Source: Oceanobacillus arenosus
Lineage (GTDB): Bacteria; Bacillota; Bacilli; Bacillales; Amphibacillaceae
Length of the DNA: 64,000 bases
Direction: 5' to 3'
NCBI RefSeq assembly: GCF_003369575.1
Contig: NZ_PIOC01000012.1
Location: 1 to 64,000, forward strand
The translations under genes were made by a program, and so were the position numbers. This document shows positions 1-8,866 of the stretch, piece by piece. The notes beneath the pieces were generated by a model. That model did no database searches. It worked only from the letters and a program-made list of their open reading frames with translations, and was not told the origin of the DNA. The number at the start of each line of letters is the position of its first letter. Position 1 is the stretch's first letter.

Positions 1-90
1 GTGCCCGCGGAAAGCATCCGCCCGTAGCGAACTCGGACGGCGGTTTAGCACATACTATTTGTAATTCAGTTAATCTGCACTTTATATCAA
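1..90. repeat. Partial MITE-like intergenic repeat (copy A, right end)
   Basis: Non-coding GC-rich stretch at the window edge followed by an AT-rich terminus. It shares the core CCGCGGAAAGC with the copy near 19.86 kb (reverse strand there) and ends in TAATCTGCACTTTATATCAA at 71-90, the reverse complement of the terminus type (GATATAAAGTGCG...) that opens the copies at 19.8 and 30.0 kb. Only the right part lies in the window, so full length is unknown. The similarity is read directly; assignment to one family is inference. Confidence 0.6.
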
Positions 91-102
91 CTTTTATCTA
101 TT

Positions 103-160
103 ATTAACTACCAAGTGATTAAAGGTCCCTTTTTTGTTATAATTTATAGTGGTAGTTAAT
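103..160 (+). promoter_or_regulatory. sdaAB promoter flanked by an 11-bp inverted repeat
   Basis: A consensus TATAAT lies at 138-143 with only a poor -35 upstream. It sits between a perfect 11-bp inverted repeat, ATTAACTACCA at 103-113 and TGGTAGTTAAT at 150-160, with 36 bp between the arms. The right arm would cover the first transcribed bases and the left arm lies just upstream of the -35 position. This looks like a paired operator or a cruciform; the regulator is unknown. Confidence 0.45.
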
Positions 161-191
161 TGTTTCTAAATGGAGAGGGATGTGATCTTTC

Positions 192-854
192 ATGAAATAT
201 AATTCAGTATTTGATATTATTGGTCCAGTAATGATAGGACCCTCAAGTTCACATACGGCCGGTGCCGCACGAATTGGATTGGCGGCAAGAAACTTATTTG
301 GAGAAGAACCAAAATGGGCTAAGATTCACTTATATGAATCATTTGCTAAAACATATAAAGGGCACGGAACCGACTTTGCTTTAGCTGGAGGATTATTAGG
401 CTTTGCCACAGATGATCCACGTATGAGTAAAGCATTAGATATTGCAAAGGAACATGGAATGAAGATAGAGTATATTGAAGATAGCGCCGCCAGTAACCAT
501 CCGAACACAGCAAGGTTAATTATTGGCAATGACAAAGAAATTTTAGAACTTGTTGGTATTTCCATTGGTGGTGGTAAAGTAGAAATTACTGAATTAAATG
601 GCTTTGAATTACGTTTGTCCGGAAATCATCCGGCAATTTTAATCATGCATAATGATCGATTTGGTGCTATTGCATCGGTTACGAGGATATTAGCCAAACA
701 TGAAATTAATATTGGTCATATGGAAGTAAATCGTAAAGATGTTGGGAAAGAAGCTTTAATGGTAATTGAAGTAGATCAAAATGTTGAAGATTCTATTTTA
801 GAAGAATTAAGGAATGCAGAACATATTATTCGTATTTCAAAGATTGTTAGTTAA
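192..854 (+). CDS. sdaAB: L-serine dehydratase, iron-sulfur dependent, beta subunit
   Basis: Beta subunit of the two-subunit [4Fe-4S] L-serine deaminase that converts L-serine to pyruvate and ammonia in the cytoplasm. The 220-residue length is normal for the family. The N-terminal serine dehydratase beta domain carries the GPSSSHTAGAARIG motif at residues 16-29, and a C-terminal ACT domain (about 147-220) fits effector sensing. A GGAGAGG ribosome site precedes the ATG. The alpha subunit follows 20 bp downstream, so the two are surely co-transcribed. A perfect inverted repeat flanks the promoter upstream. The gene keeps its B. subtilis neighbourhood ahead of recG. Confidence 0.95.
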   Translation: MKYNSVFDIIGPVMIGPSSSHTAGAARIGLAARNLFGEEPKWAKIHLYESFAKTYKGHGTDFALAGGLLGFATDDPRMSKALDIAKEHGMKIEYIEDSAASNHPNTARLIIGNDKEILELVGISIGGGKVEITELNGFELRLSGNHPAILIMHNDRFGAIASVTRILAKHEINIGHMEVNRKDVGKEALMVIEVDQNVEDSILEELRNAEHIIRISKIVS

Positions 855-874
855 CGATAGAAAGGAGCATGAAA

Positions 875-1750
875 ATGTTTAGAACGGTTGCAGAGTTAGT
901 AGCACAAGCTGACAATGAACAAATGTCAATTTCTGAAGTAATGATTCTTCAGGAAATGGATGCTAAAGAAAAGACTCGTGAAGAAGTATTCTTAGAGATG
1001 GAGAAAAATTTACAAGTGATGGAAAAAGCAATAGAGGATGGATTAAGAGGGGTACAATCCACTACCGGACTAACTGGTGGCGATGCTGTCCTGATTCAAA
1101 AATATATGAGAGAAAAGACCCCATTATCTGGTCCAGTCATGATGGATGCCGTGAGTAAAGCAATGGGAACGAATGAAGTAAATGCGGCGATGGGAATTAT
1201 TTGTGCAACACCAACAGCAGGAAGCGCTGGTTGCGTACCTGGCGCTTTATTTGCGGTTAAGGATCAACTAAATGCAACGCGCGAACAAATGATCCGTTTC
1301 TTATTTACTGCCGGTGCATTTGGCATGGTAGTAGCTAATAATGCATTTATTTCTGGTGCTGCGGGTGGATGTCAAGCAGAGGTCGGTTCTGCTGGTGCAA
1401 TGGCATCAGCTGCGATCGTTGAAATGGCGGGTGGTACACCACAGCAATCAGCGGAGGCATTTGCGATTACGTTAAAGAACATGCTTGGACTTGTATGTGA
1501 TCCAGTTGCAGGACTTGTTGAAGTTCCATGTGTAAAACGAAATGCACTTGGCTCCTCGCAAGCAATTGTCTCAGCAGATATGGCTTTAGCAGGAGTCGTT
1601 AGTCGAATTCCTTGTGATGAAGTAATTGGTGCGATGTACCGAATTGGTAGACAAATGCCATCTTCCTTACGAGAGACTGGTGAGGGTGGATTAGCTGATA
1701 CACCGACAGGTCGCTTATTAAAAGAAAAAATATTTGGAATGTCCATATAG
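875..1750 (+). CDS. sdaAA: L-serine dehydratase, iron-sulfur dependent, alpha subunit
   Basis: Catalytic alpha subunit partnering SdaAB. Cysteines expected to hold the [4Fe-4S] cluster are visible in GSAGCVPG, AAGGCQAE, GLVCDPVAG and VEVPCVKR. I place the start at ATG 875 rather than the in-frame ATG 869, because AAAGGAG at 861-867 leaves a normal 7-nt spacing only to 875. This gives 291 residues, normal for the family. It follows sdaAB by 20 bp and precedes recG by 15 bp, so recG may be read from the same transcript. Confidence 0.95.
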   Translation: MFRTVAELVAQADNEQMSISEVMILQEMDAKEKTREEVFLEMEKNLQVMEKAIEDGLRGVQSTTGLTGGDAVLIQKYMREKTPLSGPVMMDAVSKAMGTNEVNAAMGIICATPTAGSAGCVPGALFAVKDQLNATREQMIRFLFTAGAFGMVVANNAFISGAAGGCQAEVGSAGAMASAAIVEMAGGTPQQSAEAFAITLKNMLGLVCDPVAGLVEVPCVKRNALGSSQAIVSADMALAGVVSRIPCDEVIGAMYRIGRQMPSSLRETGEGGLADTPTGRLLKEKIFGMSI

Positions 1751-1765
1751 AAAGAGTGATCGATT

Positions 1766-3799
1766 GTGCTTAGTGATTCAGTAATGGAGATAAAAGGTGT
1801 AGGTGAAAAATTTGCAGAGGATTTGGCTGCATTAAATATCAACACCATCAATGATTTATTGTTTTATTTCCCAAGTCGATACAATGAATTTGAAATTAAA
1901 GCCTTGAGTGAGCTAATTCACGATGATAGAGTAACGATTGAGGGAAGGGTTGTTCATGAACCTTCTCTTACTTTTTATGGAAGAAAGAAGTCGCGCTTAA
2001 CGTTTACCGTCATTGTTGAAAATGTCGCGATTAAAGTGGTAATGTTCAATCGCGCATTTGCTAAAAAACAACTGAATGCAGATGATATCGTAACCCTTAC
2101 AGGTAAATGGGATGCACATCGTTTACAAATAACAGTTGACCATTATAAAAAAGGACCTGCAAGTACGCAAGAGGAAATACAGAGCTTATATTCGCTAAAA
2201 GGTGATATTACCAATGTGAAGCTAAAGAAAACGATTAAACAGGCTTTAGATAGTTATGGAAATGAGATTAAGGAGTTGCTACCCGAACAATATTTACAAT
2301 CCTATAAAATCCCGACTCGAAAAGTGGCGGTGCAAACGATGCACTTTCCAGCAAACCGGATTGCATTAAAACATGCAAGACGTCGATTTATTTATGAAGA
2401 ATTTTTACTTTTTCAGCTAAAAATGCAGTTGTTACGAAAGATAAAACGTGAAGCAGCCCAAGGGAATGCACAGCACTATGATCAACAGAAGCTAGAGGAG
2501 TTTATTCAAGATTTCCCGTTTTCATTAACCAATGCTCAAGAGAAGTCATTGAAGCAAATTTTAGCTGATATGAAATCGCCATACCGAATGAATCGGCTAT
2601 TACAGGGGGATGTAGGTTCAGGAAAAACAGCAGTAGCAGCGATTTGCTTATACGCAGCGCTCACAGCCGGGAAGCAGGGTGCATTGATGGTTCCAACTGA
2701 AATTTTAGCGGAACAGCATTATCAGTCATTAACAGAATTATTCGGAGAACGTGCCAAAATTGCCTTGCTTACAGGATCCGTAAAAGGAAAGAAACGAAAA
2801 GAAATTTTAGAGCAAATGGTGAATCATGATGTACATATCGTTGTTGGTACACATGCACTTATTCAAGATGATATTGTATTTGATGATTTAGGGTTTGTGA
2901 TTGTTGACGAGCAGCACCGATTTGGTGTAGAACAGCGCCGTACATTACGGGAGAAAGGTCTTGACCCAGATGGATTATTTATGACAGCGACACCAATACC
3001 TAGAACACTTGCAATTACTGCATTTGGTGACATGGATGTGTCGGTCATTGATGAAATGCCTGTAGGAAGAAAAGCAATTGAGACTTATTGGGCTAAGGAA
3101 AATATGCTAGAACGTGTGCTCACGATGATTGAAAAACATGTAGGTTTAGGTGAACAAGCGTATGTTATTTGTCCACTTATTGAGGAATCAGATAAATTAG
3201 ATATTCAAAATGCGGTAGACCTCCATCAACAGCTTCAAGTGTTTTATCCCCCAGAAATCAATGTCGGTCTTATGCATGGTCGACTGAAAGCAGCTGAAAA
3301 AGATGAGATTATGAAGCAATTTGCTGCGAATGAAATTCAAATACTCGTTTCGACGACGGTAGTTGAGGTAGGAGTAAACGTCCCAAATGCAACCATCATG
3401 GTTATTTATGATGCGGAGCGTTTCGGATTATCGCAGCTACATCAATTACGAGGTAGAGTAGGTAGGGGAAGCAAGCAAAGCTATTGTATTCTAATTGCCG
3501 ATCCAAAGGGTGAGGTAGGGAAAGAACGAATGCGAATCATGACCGAAACAACCAATGGATTCGAATTATCAGAACAGGATTTGAAATTAAGGGGTCCAGG
3601 AGATTTTTTTGGCAAAAAACAAAGTGGTGTACCAGAGTTTAAAGTGGCAGATATGATCCATGATTACCGTGCACTGGAAACAGCGCGTAATGATGCGATG
3701 GAAATTATCGAGGAGAACTTATTGGAACGTGATGCTGCCTTTGCCCCTCTCTTGGATTATTTAGAAAAAAATCATACGATTACTGATAAACTTGATTAA
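1766..3799 (+). CDS. recG: ATP-dependent DNA helicase RecG
   Basis: Branch-migrating helicase that remodels stalled forks and Holliday junctions. It has 677 residues, close to B. subtilis RecG. The N-terminal wedge/OB region (about 1-160) is followed by an SF2 helicase core with Walker A GDVGSGKT at 281-288, the DEQH box at 381-384 and FMTATPIPRT as motif III. The C-terminal helicase half includes QLRGRVGRG. The start is GTG at 1766 behind AAAGAGTG; the start codon is less certain than the identity. No clear terminator follows before the fapR promoter. Confidence 0.96.
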   Translation: MLSDSVMEIKGVGEKFAEDLAALNINTINDLLFYFPSRYNEFEIKALSELIHDDRVTIEGRVVHEPSLTFYGRKKSRLTFTVIVENVAIKVVMFNRAFAKKQLNADDIVTLTGKWDAHRLQITVDHYKKGPASTQEEIQSLYSLKGDITNVKLKKTIKQALDSYGNEIKELLPEQYLQSYKIPTRKVAVQTMHFPANRIALKHARRRFIYEEFLLFQLKMQLLRKIKREAAQGNAQHYDQQKLEEFIQDFPFSLTNAQEKSLKQILADMKSPYRMNRLLQGDVGSGKTAVAAICLYAALTAGKQGALMVPTEILAEQHYQSLTELFGERAKIALLTGSVKGKKRKEILEQMVNHDVHIVVGTHALIQDDIVFDDLGFVIVDEQHRFGVEQRRTLREKGLDPDGLFMTATPIPRTLAITAFGDMDVSVIDEMPVGRKAIETYWAKENMLERVLTMIEKHVGLGEQAYVICPLIEESDKLDIQNAVDLHQQLQVFYPPEINVGLMHGRLKAAEKDEIMKQFAANEIQILVSTTVVEVGVNVPNATIMVIYDAERFGLSQLHQLRGRVGRGSKQSYCILIADPKGEVGKERMRIMTETTNGFELSEQDLKLRGPGDFFGKKQSGVPEFKVADMIHDYRALETARNDAMEIIEENLLERDAAFAPLLDYLEKNHTITDKLD

Positions 3800-3807
3800 A
3801 TCGATGC

Positions 3808-3857
3808 TTGCATAAATATAGATGCTATTATATATTACTATTAGTACCAAGTCATAG
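3808..3857 (+). promoter_or_regulatory. fapR operon promoter with probable FapR operator
   Basis: TTGCAT at 3808-3813 and TATATT at 3831-3836 are 17 bp apart and form a sigma-A promoter. ATTAGTACC at 3840-3848 matches the left half of the known FapR box (TTAGTACC...), with a degenerate right half to about 3857. It lies across the expected transcription start, where FapR binding would block transcription. A leader of about 150 nt precedes fapR. The 195-bp gap behind recG holds nothing else that I can see. Confidence 0.65.
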
Positions 3858-3994
3858 AATGAACTAGAGTAGGGATCATATTTAATTATTCTAATTTCAT
3901 ATAAAGGATTCAACTTTTCCATTATATTTTATCAGTGGATATTTTCACTTCATAAACTAAAAATAAATGAAATGTAAATGTGGATGGTGCAATA

Positions 3995-4585
3995 ATGAAA
4001 CGAACAAAGGCAGAGCGTCAATCATTGTTAAAGGAGAAAATAGAAGAGACTCCATTTATAACGGATGAGCAGCTTGCAAAGTATTTTGCTGTTAGTATTC
4101 AAACAATCCGCTTAGATCGGATGGAGCTATCGATCCCGGAGCTTAGGGAGAGAATTAAATATGTTGCAACCAATCAATGGAATGAAACATTAAAGGCATT
4201 ACCACTAGAAGAAGTTATTGGCGATATTATTGATTTAGAATTAGATAAACGCGCCATTTCCATTCTGGATATTACAGCTGATCTTGTCTTTTCACGGAAT
4301 AAAATCGCCAGGGGGCATCATTTATTTGCACAAGCAAATTCACTTGCAGTTGCAGTGATCAATGATGAATTGGCATTAACCGCTAAATCAGAAATCAGAT
4401 TTACAAGACAAGTAAAAGCTGGTGAAAGAGTAATTGCCAAAGCAACAATCGAAGGCAAGGAAAAAGGCTTAACCATTGTGAAAGTGAATAGTTATGTAGG
4501 TAAAGAAAAAGTTTTTACCGGAATCTTTTATATGTATCAATCCAATGAACAAAAAGGGGAAATATCAAATGAGACTAGCAGTTGA
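3995..4585 (+). CDS. fapR: Transcription factor FapR, regulator of lipid synthesis
   Basis: Malonyl-CoA-sensing repressor of fatty-acid and phospholipid genes in Bacillales. An N-terminal DeoR-like helix-turn-helix (about 22-42, with [20 protein letters not shown]) is followed by a hot-dog ligand domain containing the very conserved [23 protein letters not shown] 3995 is preferred over the upstream in-frame GTG 3980 because the protein then begins like B. subtilis FapR (MKRTKAERQ), giving 196 residues. Its 3' end overlaps the plsX start by 17 bp. A half-matching FapR box at the upstream promoter implies autoregulation. Confidence 0.95.
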   Translation: MKRTKAERQSLLKEKIEETPFITDEQLAKYFAVSIQTIRLDRMELSIPELRERIKYVATNQWNETLKALPLEEVIGDIIDLELDKRAISILDITADLVFSRNKIARGHHLFAQANSLAVAVINDELALTAKSEIRFTRQVKAGERVIAKATIEGKEKGLTIVKVNSYVGKEKVFTGIFYMYQSNEQKGEISNETSS

Positions 4586-5567
4586 TGCAATGGGTGGCGA
4601 TAATGCACCAAAGGAAATTGTTGAAGGTGCAATGGAAGCTGTATCTCAATTAGATGATCTACAGATTATTTTAGTTGGCGATGAGAATAAGATTACCCCT
4701 TTTCTGACAAACTCGAAAAATATTGAAATTATCCATACAGAGGAGGTCATTACTGGGGATGATGAACCGGTAAGAGCTGTCCGACGTAAGAAAAATTCCT
4801 CGCTCGTACTAATGGCGAATGAAGTAAAGGAAGGGCGAGCAGATGCTTGTGTTTCCGCTGGTAATACGGGAGCGTTGATGAGTGCTGGTCTATTCGTTGT
4901 TGGTAGAATACCTGGGATTGATCGTCCGGCACTTAGCCCAACATTGCCAACGATTGATGGCAATGGCGTACTGTTGTTAGATGTAGGTGCAAATGTGGAT
5001 GCAAAGACCACGCATTTAGTACAATATGCGGTCATGGGTTCTGTTTATGCAGAGAAGGTTCGTGCCGTTGATAAACCAAGAATTGGTCTATTAAACATTG
5101 GAACCGAAGATGGAAAAGGGAATGAACTGACGAAAAAGACGTTTACACAATTGCAGGATGCACCAATTAATTTTATTGGCAATGTTGAAGCACGTGATAT
5201 TTTAAATGGCGTAGCAGATGTTGTTGTTGCGGAAGGGTTCAGTGGAAATGTAGCATTGAAAACAATCGAAGGTACAGCCCAAATGATATTAAAATTATTA
5301 AAAGAAACATTAATGTCATCAATGAAAACGAAGCTTGCTGCAGGGTTGATTAAAAATGACTTACTTAGCCTGAAGGAAAAACTCGATTACTCAGAATACG
5401 GTGGTGCTGGATTATTTGGATTAGCTGCCCCAGTTATTAAGGCGCATGGATCGTCCAATGCTCGAGCGATTTTTAATGCAATTAAACAAGCGAAATACAT
5501 GGTAGATTTCGATGTAACGAATACGATAAAGACAACGATAGAAACAATGAAACTGGAGAAGGAGTGA
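4569..5567 (+). CDS. plsX: Phosphate acyltransferase PlsX
   Basis: Makes acyl-phosphate from acyl-ACP, the first step of phosphatidic acid synthesis through PlsY. The protein has 332 residues, as in B. subtilis, and opens with the family signature [14 protein letters not shown]. The glycine-rich stretches [13 protein letters not shown] and [11 protein letters not shown] are typical. The start is ATG 4569 behind AAGGGGAA; the upstream in-frame ATG 4545 lacks a ribosome site. The reading frame overlaps the fapR end, so the pair is translationally linked. fabD starts 4 bp after the stop. Confidence 0.96.
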   Translation: MRLAVDAMGGDNAPKEIVEGAMEAVSQLDDLQIILVGDENKITPFLTNSKNIEIIHTEEVITGDDEPVRAVRRKKNSSLVLMANEVKEGRADACVSAGNTGALMSAGLFVVGRIPGIDRPALSPTLPTIDGNGVLLLDVGANVDAKTTHLVQYAVMGSVYAEKVRAVDKPRIGLLNIGTEDGKGNELTKKTFTQLQDAPINFIGNVEARDILNGVADVVVAEGFSGNVALKTIEGTAQMILKLLKETLMSSMKTKLAAGLIKNDLLSLKEKLDYSEYGGAGLFGLAAPVIKAHGSSNARAIFNAIKQAKYMVDFDVTNTIKTTIETMKLEKE

Positions 5568-5571
5568 GCAT

Positions 5572-6516
5572 ATGAAGCGTGTAACATTTATGTTTCCTGG
5601 GCAAGGATCACAGGCAGTAGGAATGGGAAAGGAATTTTATGAGCATTTTTCCGAGGTAAAGGATCTCTTTCAGCAAGCAAATGATTTATTAAACAAGGAT
5701 ATTACTTCGTTAATGTTTGAAGGCCCTGCAGAGGGTTTGACCGAGACTGAAAACGCGCAGCCAGCATTATTATTAACGAGTATTGCGATACATACATTGC
5801 TAGCAAAAGCAGAAATAAGCCCGGTCATGACAGTTGGTCATAGTCTTGGTGAATATAGTGCATTGGTTGCGGCAGGTGCCCTAACACTCGAAAGTGCACT
5901 TCCGCTAGTTGCGATGAGAGGAAAATTAATGGAAGAAGCATTCCCTAAGGGACAAGGAACAATGGCGGCGGTACTTGGTTTATCGCAAACGGAAATTGAA
6001 GATGCATTAAAAGGGATAACCAATGAAATTGTTGATATTGCCAATTTAAACTGCCCAGGACAAATTGTAATTTCAGGGTCAAAAGCCGGCATTGAAGAGG
6101 CGGCAACATTGCTGAAGGAGCATGGTGCAAAACGTGTCCTACCATTGAATGTTAGTGGTCCATTCCATTCAAGATTGATGAAATCTGCTAATGAGGAATT
6201 TGCTAACTATTTAAACAAGGTTGAAATTCGTGATGCGGCTATTCCTGTCTATGCGAATGTTTCAGCACAACCTGTAATTGCAAGCAGCGAAATTAAAGAT
6301 TTATTAATCAAGCAATTGTATTCACCGGTTCGCTTTGAGGAATCGATTCACCATATGCTAGAGCAAGATGTGGATGCATTTGTTGAGGTTGGTAATGGAA
6401 AAGTACTTTCAGGACTGTTAAGAAAAATTGATCGGAAGGCACAAACATTTGCAATCCAGGATATGAAATCAATGGAGGAATTTATCGCTTGGTACAAGGA
6501 GGATGCGTCATGTTAA
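5572..6516 (+). CDS. fabD: Malonyl CoA-acyl carrier protein transacylase
   Basis: Transfers malonyl from CoA to ACP for fatty-acid elongation. The 314-residue protein shows the N-terminal [12 protein letters not shown], nucleophile Ser91 within GHSLG, and the catalytic His199 in [17 protein letters not shown] precedes the ATG. The 3' end overlaps fabG by 7 bp, supporting coupled translation in the FapR regulon. Confidence 0.97.
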   Translation: MKRVTFMFPGQGSQAVGMGKEFYEHFSEVKDLFQQANDLLNKDITSLMFEGPAEGLTETENAQPALLLTSIAIHTLLAKAEISPVMTVGHSLGEYSALVAAGALTLESALPLVAMRGKLMEEAFPKGQGTMAAVLGLSQTEIEDALKGITNEIVDIANLNCPGQIVISGSKAGIEEAATLLKEHGAKRVLPLNVSGPFHSRLMKSANEEFANYLNKVEIRDAAIPVYANVSAQPVIASSEIKDLLIKQLYSPVRFEESIHHMLEQDVDAFVEVGNGKVLSGLLRKIDRKAQTFAIQDMKSMEEFIAWYKEDASC

Positions 6517-7250
6517 AAGGTAAAAATGCATTAATTACCGGAGCATCTCGCGGAATTGGTCGTGCAATTGCTTTAGAGCTTGCTAAAAACGGTGTCAATC
6601 TTGTGATTAATTATGCTGGAAATGAAGCAAAAGCACAGTCGGTTGTAGAAGAAGTCGAGCAACTTGGTGTAAAAGCATTTAAAGTCCAAGCAGACGTGGC
6701 AAATGAAACAGAAGTTAAAGCAATGATTAAAGAAGCGATTAACGAATTTGGTAGCCTTGATATTTTAGTTAATAATGCAGGTATAACGAAAGATAATTTA
6801 TTAATGCGGATGAAAGAGGAAGAATTTGATCAAGTAATCAATACGAACTTAAAAGGTGCATTTATTTGTACCAAAGCGGTTACAAGACAAATGATGAAGC
6901 AAAAAGCCGGCAGAATTATTAATGTTGCATCTATTGTTGGCGTTAGTGGCAACCCTGGTCAAGCAAATTATGTTGCTGCAAAAGCAGGTGTAATCGGCTT
7001 AACAAAATCTACTGCAAAGGAACTCGCATCTAGAAATATCCTAGTGAATGCCGTTGCACCTGGATTTATAGCAACTGACATGACAGATGTAATGACAGAG
7101 GAGCAAAGAGAGCGAACGCTTGCAATGATTCCGTTAGCAGCGCTTGGTAAACCGGAAGACGTTGCAAGGGTTGTCCGTTTCCTTGCATCAGAAGACGCGA
7201 ATTATATTACGGGACAAACCATCCATATTGATGGCGGAATGGTAATGTAA
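6510..7250 (+). CDS. fabG: 3-oxoacyl-[acyl-carrier-protein] reductase
   Basis: NADPH-dependent short-chain dehydrogenase that reduces 3-ketoacyl-ACP. With the start at ATG 6510 behind AAGGAGG, the protein has 246 residues. It shows the nucleotide-binding TGASRGIG (10-17), NNAG (88-91), and a catalytic triad of Ser141, Tyr154 and Lys158 (YVAAK). An in-frame ATG at 6489 lies inside fabD before the ribosome site and is rejected. acpP follows after a 136-bp gap that probably has its own promoter. Confidence 0.97.
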   Translation: MLKGKNALITGASRGIGRAIALELAKNGVNLVINYAGNEAKAQSVVEEVEQLGVKAFKVQADVANETEVKAMIKEAINEFGSLDILVNNAGITKDNLLMRMKEEEFDQVINTNLKGAFICTKAVTRQMMKQKAGRIINVASIVGVSGNPGQANYVAAKAGVIGLTKSTAKELASRNILVNAVAPGFIATDMTDVMTEEQRERTLAMIPLAALGKPEDVARVVRFLASEDANYITGQTIHIDGGMVM

Positions 7251-7336
7251 GGTTAAGAGCTGACGTGAATATCAAAGGTTAGACAAAGCATTTTGGCTGT
7301 AAACTACTAACTTTTTGAACAGACTTATTTCAAAAC

Positions 7337-7365
7337 TAGATTTTTTAATAGAAAATCTTTATACT
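7337..7365 (+). promoter_or_regulatory. Candidate acpP promoter
   Basis: TATACT at 7360-7365 with a weak TAGATT at 7337-7342 and 17 bp between them, about 22 bp upstream of the acpP start. Acyl carrier protein is normally far more abundant than its upstream neighbours, so a private promoter is expected, but the -35 match is poor. Confidence 0.35.
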
Positions 7366-7386
7366 ATTGAAGGGAGGTGAAGCAAA

Positions 7387-7620
7387 ATGGCAGACGTGTT
7401 TGATCGTGTCAAAACAATTATCATCGATCGTCTTGATGTTGAAGAATCTAAAATAACGATGGAAGCATCTTTCAAAGATGATCTTGAAGCAGATTCACTT
7501 GACGTTGTTGAGTTAGTAATGGAGCTTGAAGACGAATTCGATTTAGAGATTGCTGATGAAGAAGCTGAAAATATTAATACAGTAGGTGACGCTGTGAACT
7601 ACATAAATAGCAAACAGTAA
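7387..7620 (+). CDS. acpP: Acyl carrier protein
   Basis: Carrier of growing acyl chains as phosphopantetheine thioesters. The 77-residue acidic protein has the attachment serine Ser37 in the [10 protein letters not shown] motif and the usual four-helix ACP pattern. GGGAGGTG precedes the ATG. It lies between fabG and rnc as in B. subtilis. A hairpin follows the stop. Confidence 0.97.
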   Translation: MADVFDRVKTIIIDRLDVEESKITMEASFKDDLEADSLDVVELVMELEDEFDLEIADEEAENINTVGDAVNYINSKQ

Positions 7621-7644
7621 TTAGTCCTATTTATCAAAAAAGAG

Positions 7645-7671
7645 AAGTCTCGCTATATGCGAGACTTTCCG
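7645..7671 (+). terminator. Hairpin after acpP
   Basis: A perfect 9-bp stem, AAGTCTCGC / GCGAGACTT, with a TATAT loop at 7645-7667. The U tract is short (TTTCC), so it may be a weak terminator or a 3'-end stabiliser that lets some transcription reach rnc. Confidence 0.5.
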
Positions 7672-7697
7672 CATATTACAGACTAGAGGTGACATGC

Positions 7698-8390
7698 ATG
7701 GATGTTACACAATTAGAAAAACAGTTAAAGATGAGCTTTCATAATCATGAGTTGATTAAACAGGCTTTTACACATTCATCTTATGTTAATGAGCATCGGC
7801 ACGAAGTTTTTTTGGATAATGAACGCTTGGAGTTTTTAGGAGATGCTGTACTAGAATTAGGTGTGTCACAATATTTATATCGAAAAAATAGCGATATGCC
7901 TGAGGGAGAAATGACAAAATTACGCGCGGCAATCGTATGTGAGCCGTCGTTGATGGATTTTGCGCAGAATCTTGAGTTCGGTAAATTCTTATTACTTGGT
8001 AAAGGTGAGGAACAAACCGGTGGTAGAGAACGTCCAGCTATTTTAGCGGATGTATTTGAAGCGTTCCTCGGCGCAGTTTACCTTGATCAAGGATTTGATC
8101 AAGCATTGAAGTTTTTACAGGACCATGTGTTTCCAAAAATATCTACTGGTGCTTTTTCGCATGCGATGGATTATAAAAGTCAGTTACAAGAATTAGTACA
8201 AGCAGTGAAAAATCAAATGGTTGAGTATCAGATTGTCGAAGAAAAGGGACCGTCCCATAATAAAGAATTTATCTCACAGGTATTAATTGATAGTGCGGTA
8301 CAGGGTGAAGGATTTGGGAGAACAAAGAAAGAAGCAGAGCAACGGGCTGCAAAGCATGCATTAGATAAATTCAGCGAAAATAAAAGATAA
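7698..8390 (+). CDS. rnc: Ribonuclease III
   Basis: Double-strand-specific endoribonuclease for rRNA maturation and RNA turnover. The N-terminal endonuclease domain has the signature [12 protein letters not shown] (about 41-52) with its metal-binding acidic residues, and a C-terminal double-stranded RNA-binding domain spans about 157-228. ATG 7698 fits AGAGGTG at 7685-7691; the in-frame GTG 7689 overlaps that site and is unlikely. The length of 230 residues is normal. A strong hairpin separates it from the convergent gene downstream. Confidence 0.96.
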   Translation: MDVTQLEKQLKMSFHNHELIKQAFTHSSYVNEHRHEVFLDNERLEFLGDAVLELGVSQYLYRKNSDMPEGEMTKLRAAIVCEPSLMDFAQNLEFGKFLLLGKGEEQTGGRERPAILADVFEAFLGAVYLDQGFDQALKFLQDHVFPKISTGAFSHAMDYKSQLQELVQAVKNQMVEYQIVEEKGPSHNKEFISQVLIDSAVQGEGFGRTKKEAEQRAAKHALDKFSENKR

Positions 8391-8404
8391 TGATTTTCTA
8401 GTAT

Positions 8405-8449
8405 TTAGGCAAAGGCTGTGATTTGATATGAATGACAGCCTTTGCCTAA
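8405..8449. terminator. Terminator between rnc and the convergent small gene
   Basis: A perfect 15-bp stem, TTAGGCAAAGGCTGT at 8405-8419 pairing with 8435-8449, with a 15-nt loop. On the plus strand an AT-rich stretch with six Ts follows. It stands between converging genes and could stop transcription from both sides. Confidence 0.75.
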
Positions 8450-8454
8450 TTACA

Positions 8455-8679
8455 TTATTTTTTCCTGACAATTGCTAATTCTTCTAGAAATGCTTGAGCT
8501 TCAAGTGGAGTTAGCTTCCCTTTTTTTATAACGATATCATATAATAATTTAATATCCTCATATTTATCTAAATCATAATCATCCGCATCCAAGATTGAAA
8601 CATTCACGACATTCAATCGTACTGCTAAATCATCTAATAATTGTTTTAAGTTTTCTTGTGAAGCATGTTCTAAATCCAT
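8455..8679 (-). CDS. UPF0435 / DUF1128 family protein (YfkK-like)
   Basis: Acidic 74-residue protein of unknown function and the only minus-strand gene in the window. The motifs LNVVNVSILDADDYD, YEDIKLLYDIV and the ending EELAIVRKK resemble B. subtilis YfkK (UPF0435), recognised from memory. AGGAGGG lies just upstream of its ATG at 8679. B. subtilis has no gene here between rnc and smc, so this is a lineage-specific placement. It shares a hairpin region with rnc at its 3' end. Confidence 0.7.
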   Translation of the reverse strand: MDLEHASQENLKQLLDDLAVRLNVVNVSILDADDYDLDKYEDIKLLYDIVIKKGKLTPLEAQAFLEELAIVRKK

Positions 8680-8798
8680 CGAATTCCCTCCTCTTTTACT
8701 AGAAATAAACAGGCACCTAGTTATATGTAGTGTGCACGCTTCTTTTGTTCCTCATTTTATGATAAAATAAATGCGGTAAAAAGCCAACTATTTAATTT

Positions 8799-8846
8799 AG
8801 TGCAGTTATAGCCGTCGGATAATGGCTTGGTGACAAGTGAGTTTTT
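8799..8846. repeat. Short dispersed repeat upstream of smc (type 2)
   Basis: The stretch beginning AGTGCAGTTATAGCCGTCGG and running through GGCTTGG to GAGTTTTT resembles 18216-18264 upstream of lepB, which begins AGTGCAACTAAGGCTGTCAC and also has GGCTTGG followed by AGTTTTC. Both copies end within about 40 bp of a start codon. Similarity is by eye and imperfect. The rest of the 187-bp gap between the minus-strand gene and smc shows no convincing promoter. Confidence 0.4.
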
Positions 8847-8866
8847 GAATAATAGGAGAATTAAGT

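Noticed and set aside
1372-1851. 159-residue minus-strand reading frame
   Set aside because: It lies opposite sdaAA and recG, has no ribosome site or recognisable motif, and looks like a shadow frame.
8735-8768. smc promoter around TAAAAT 8763-8768
   Set aside because: No -35 element at acceptable spacing; TTGTTC at 8745-8750 is only 12 bp away.
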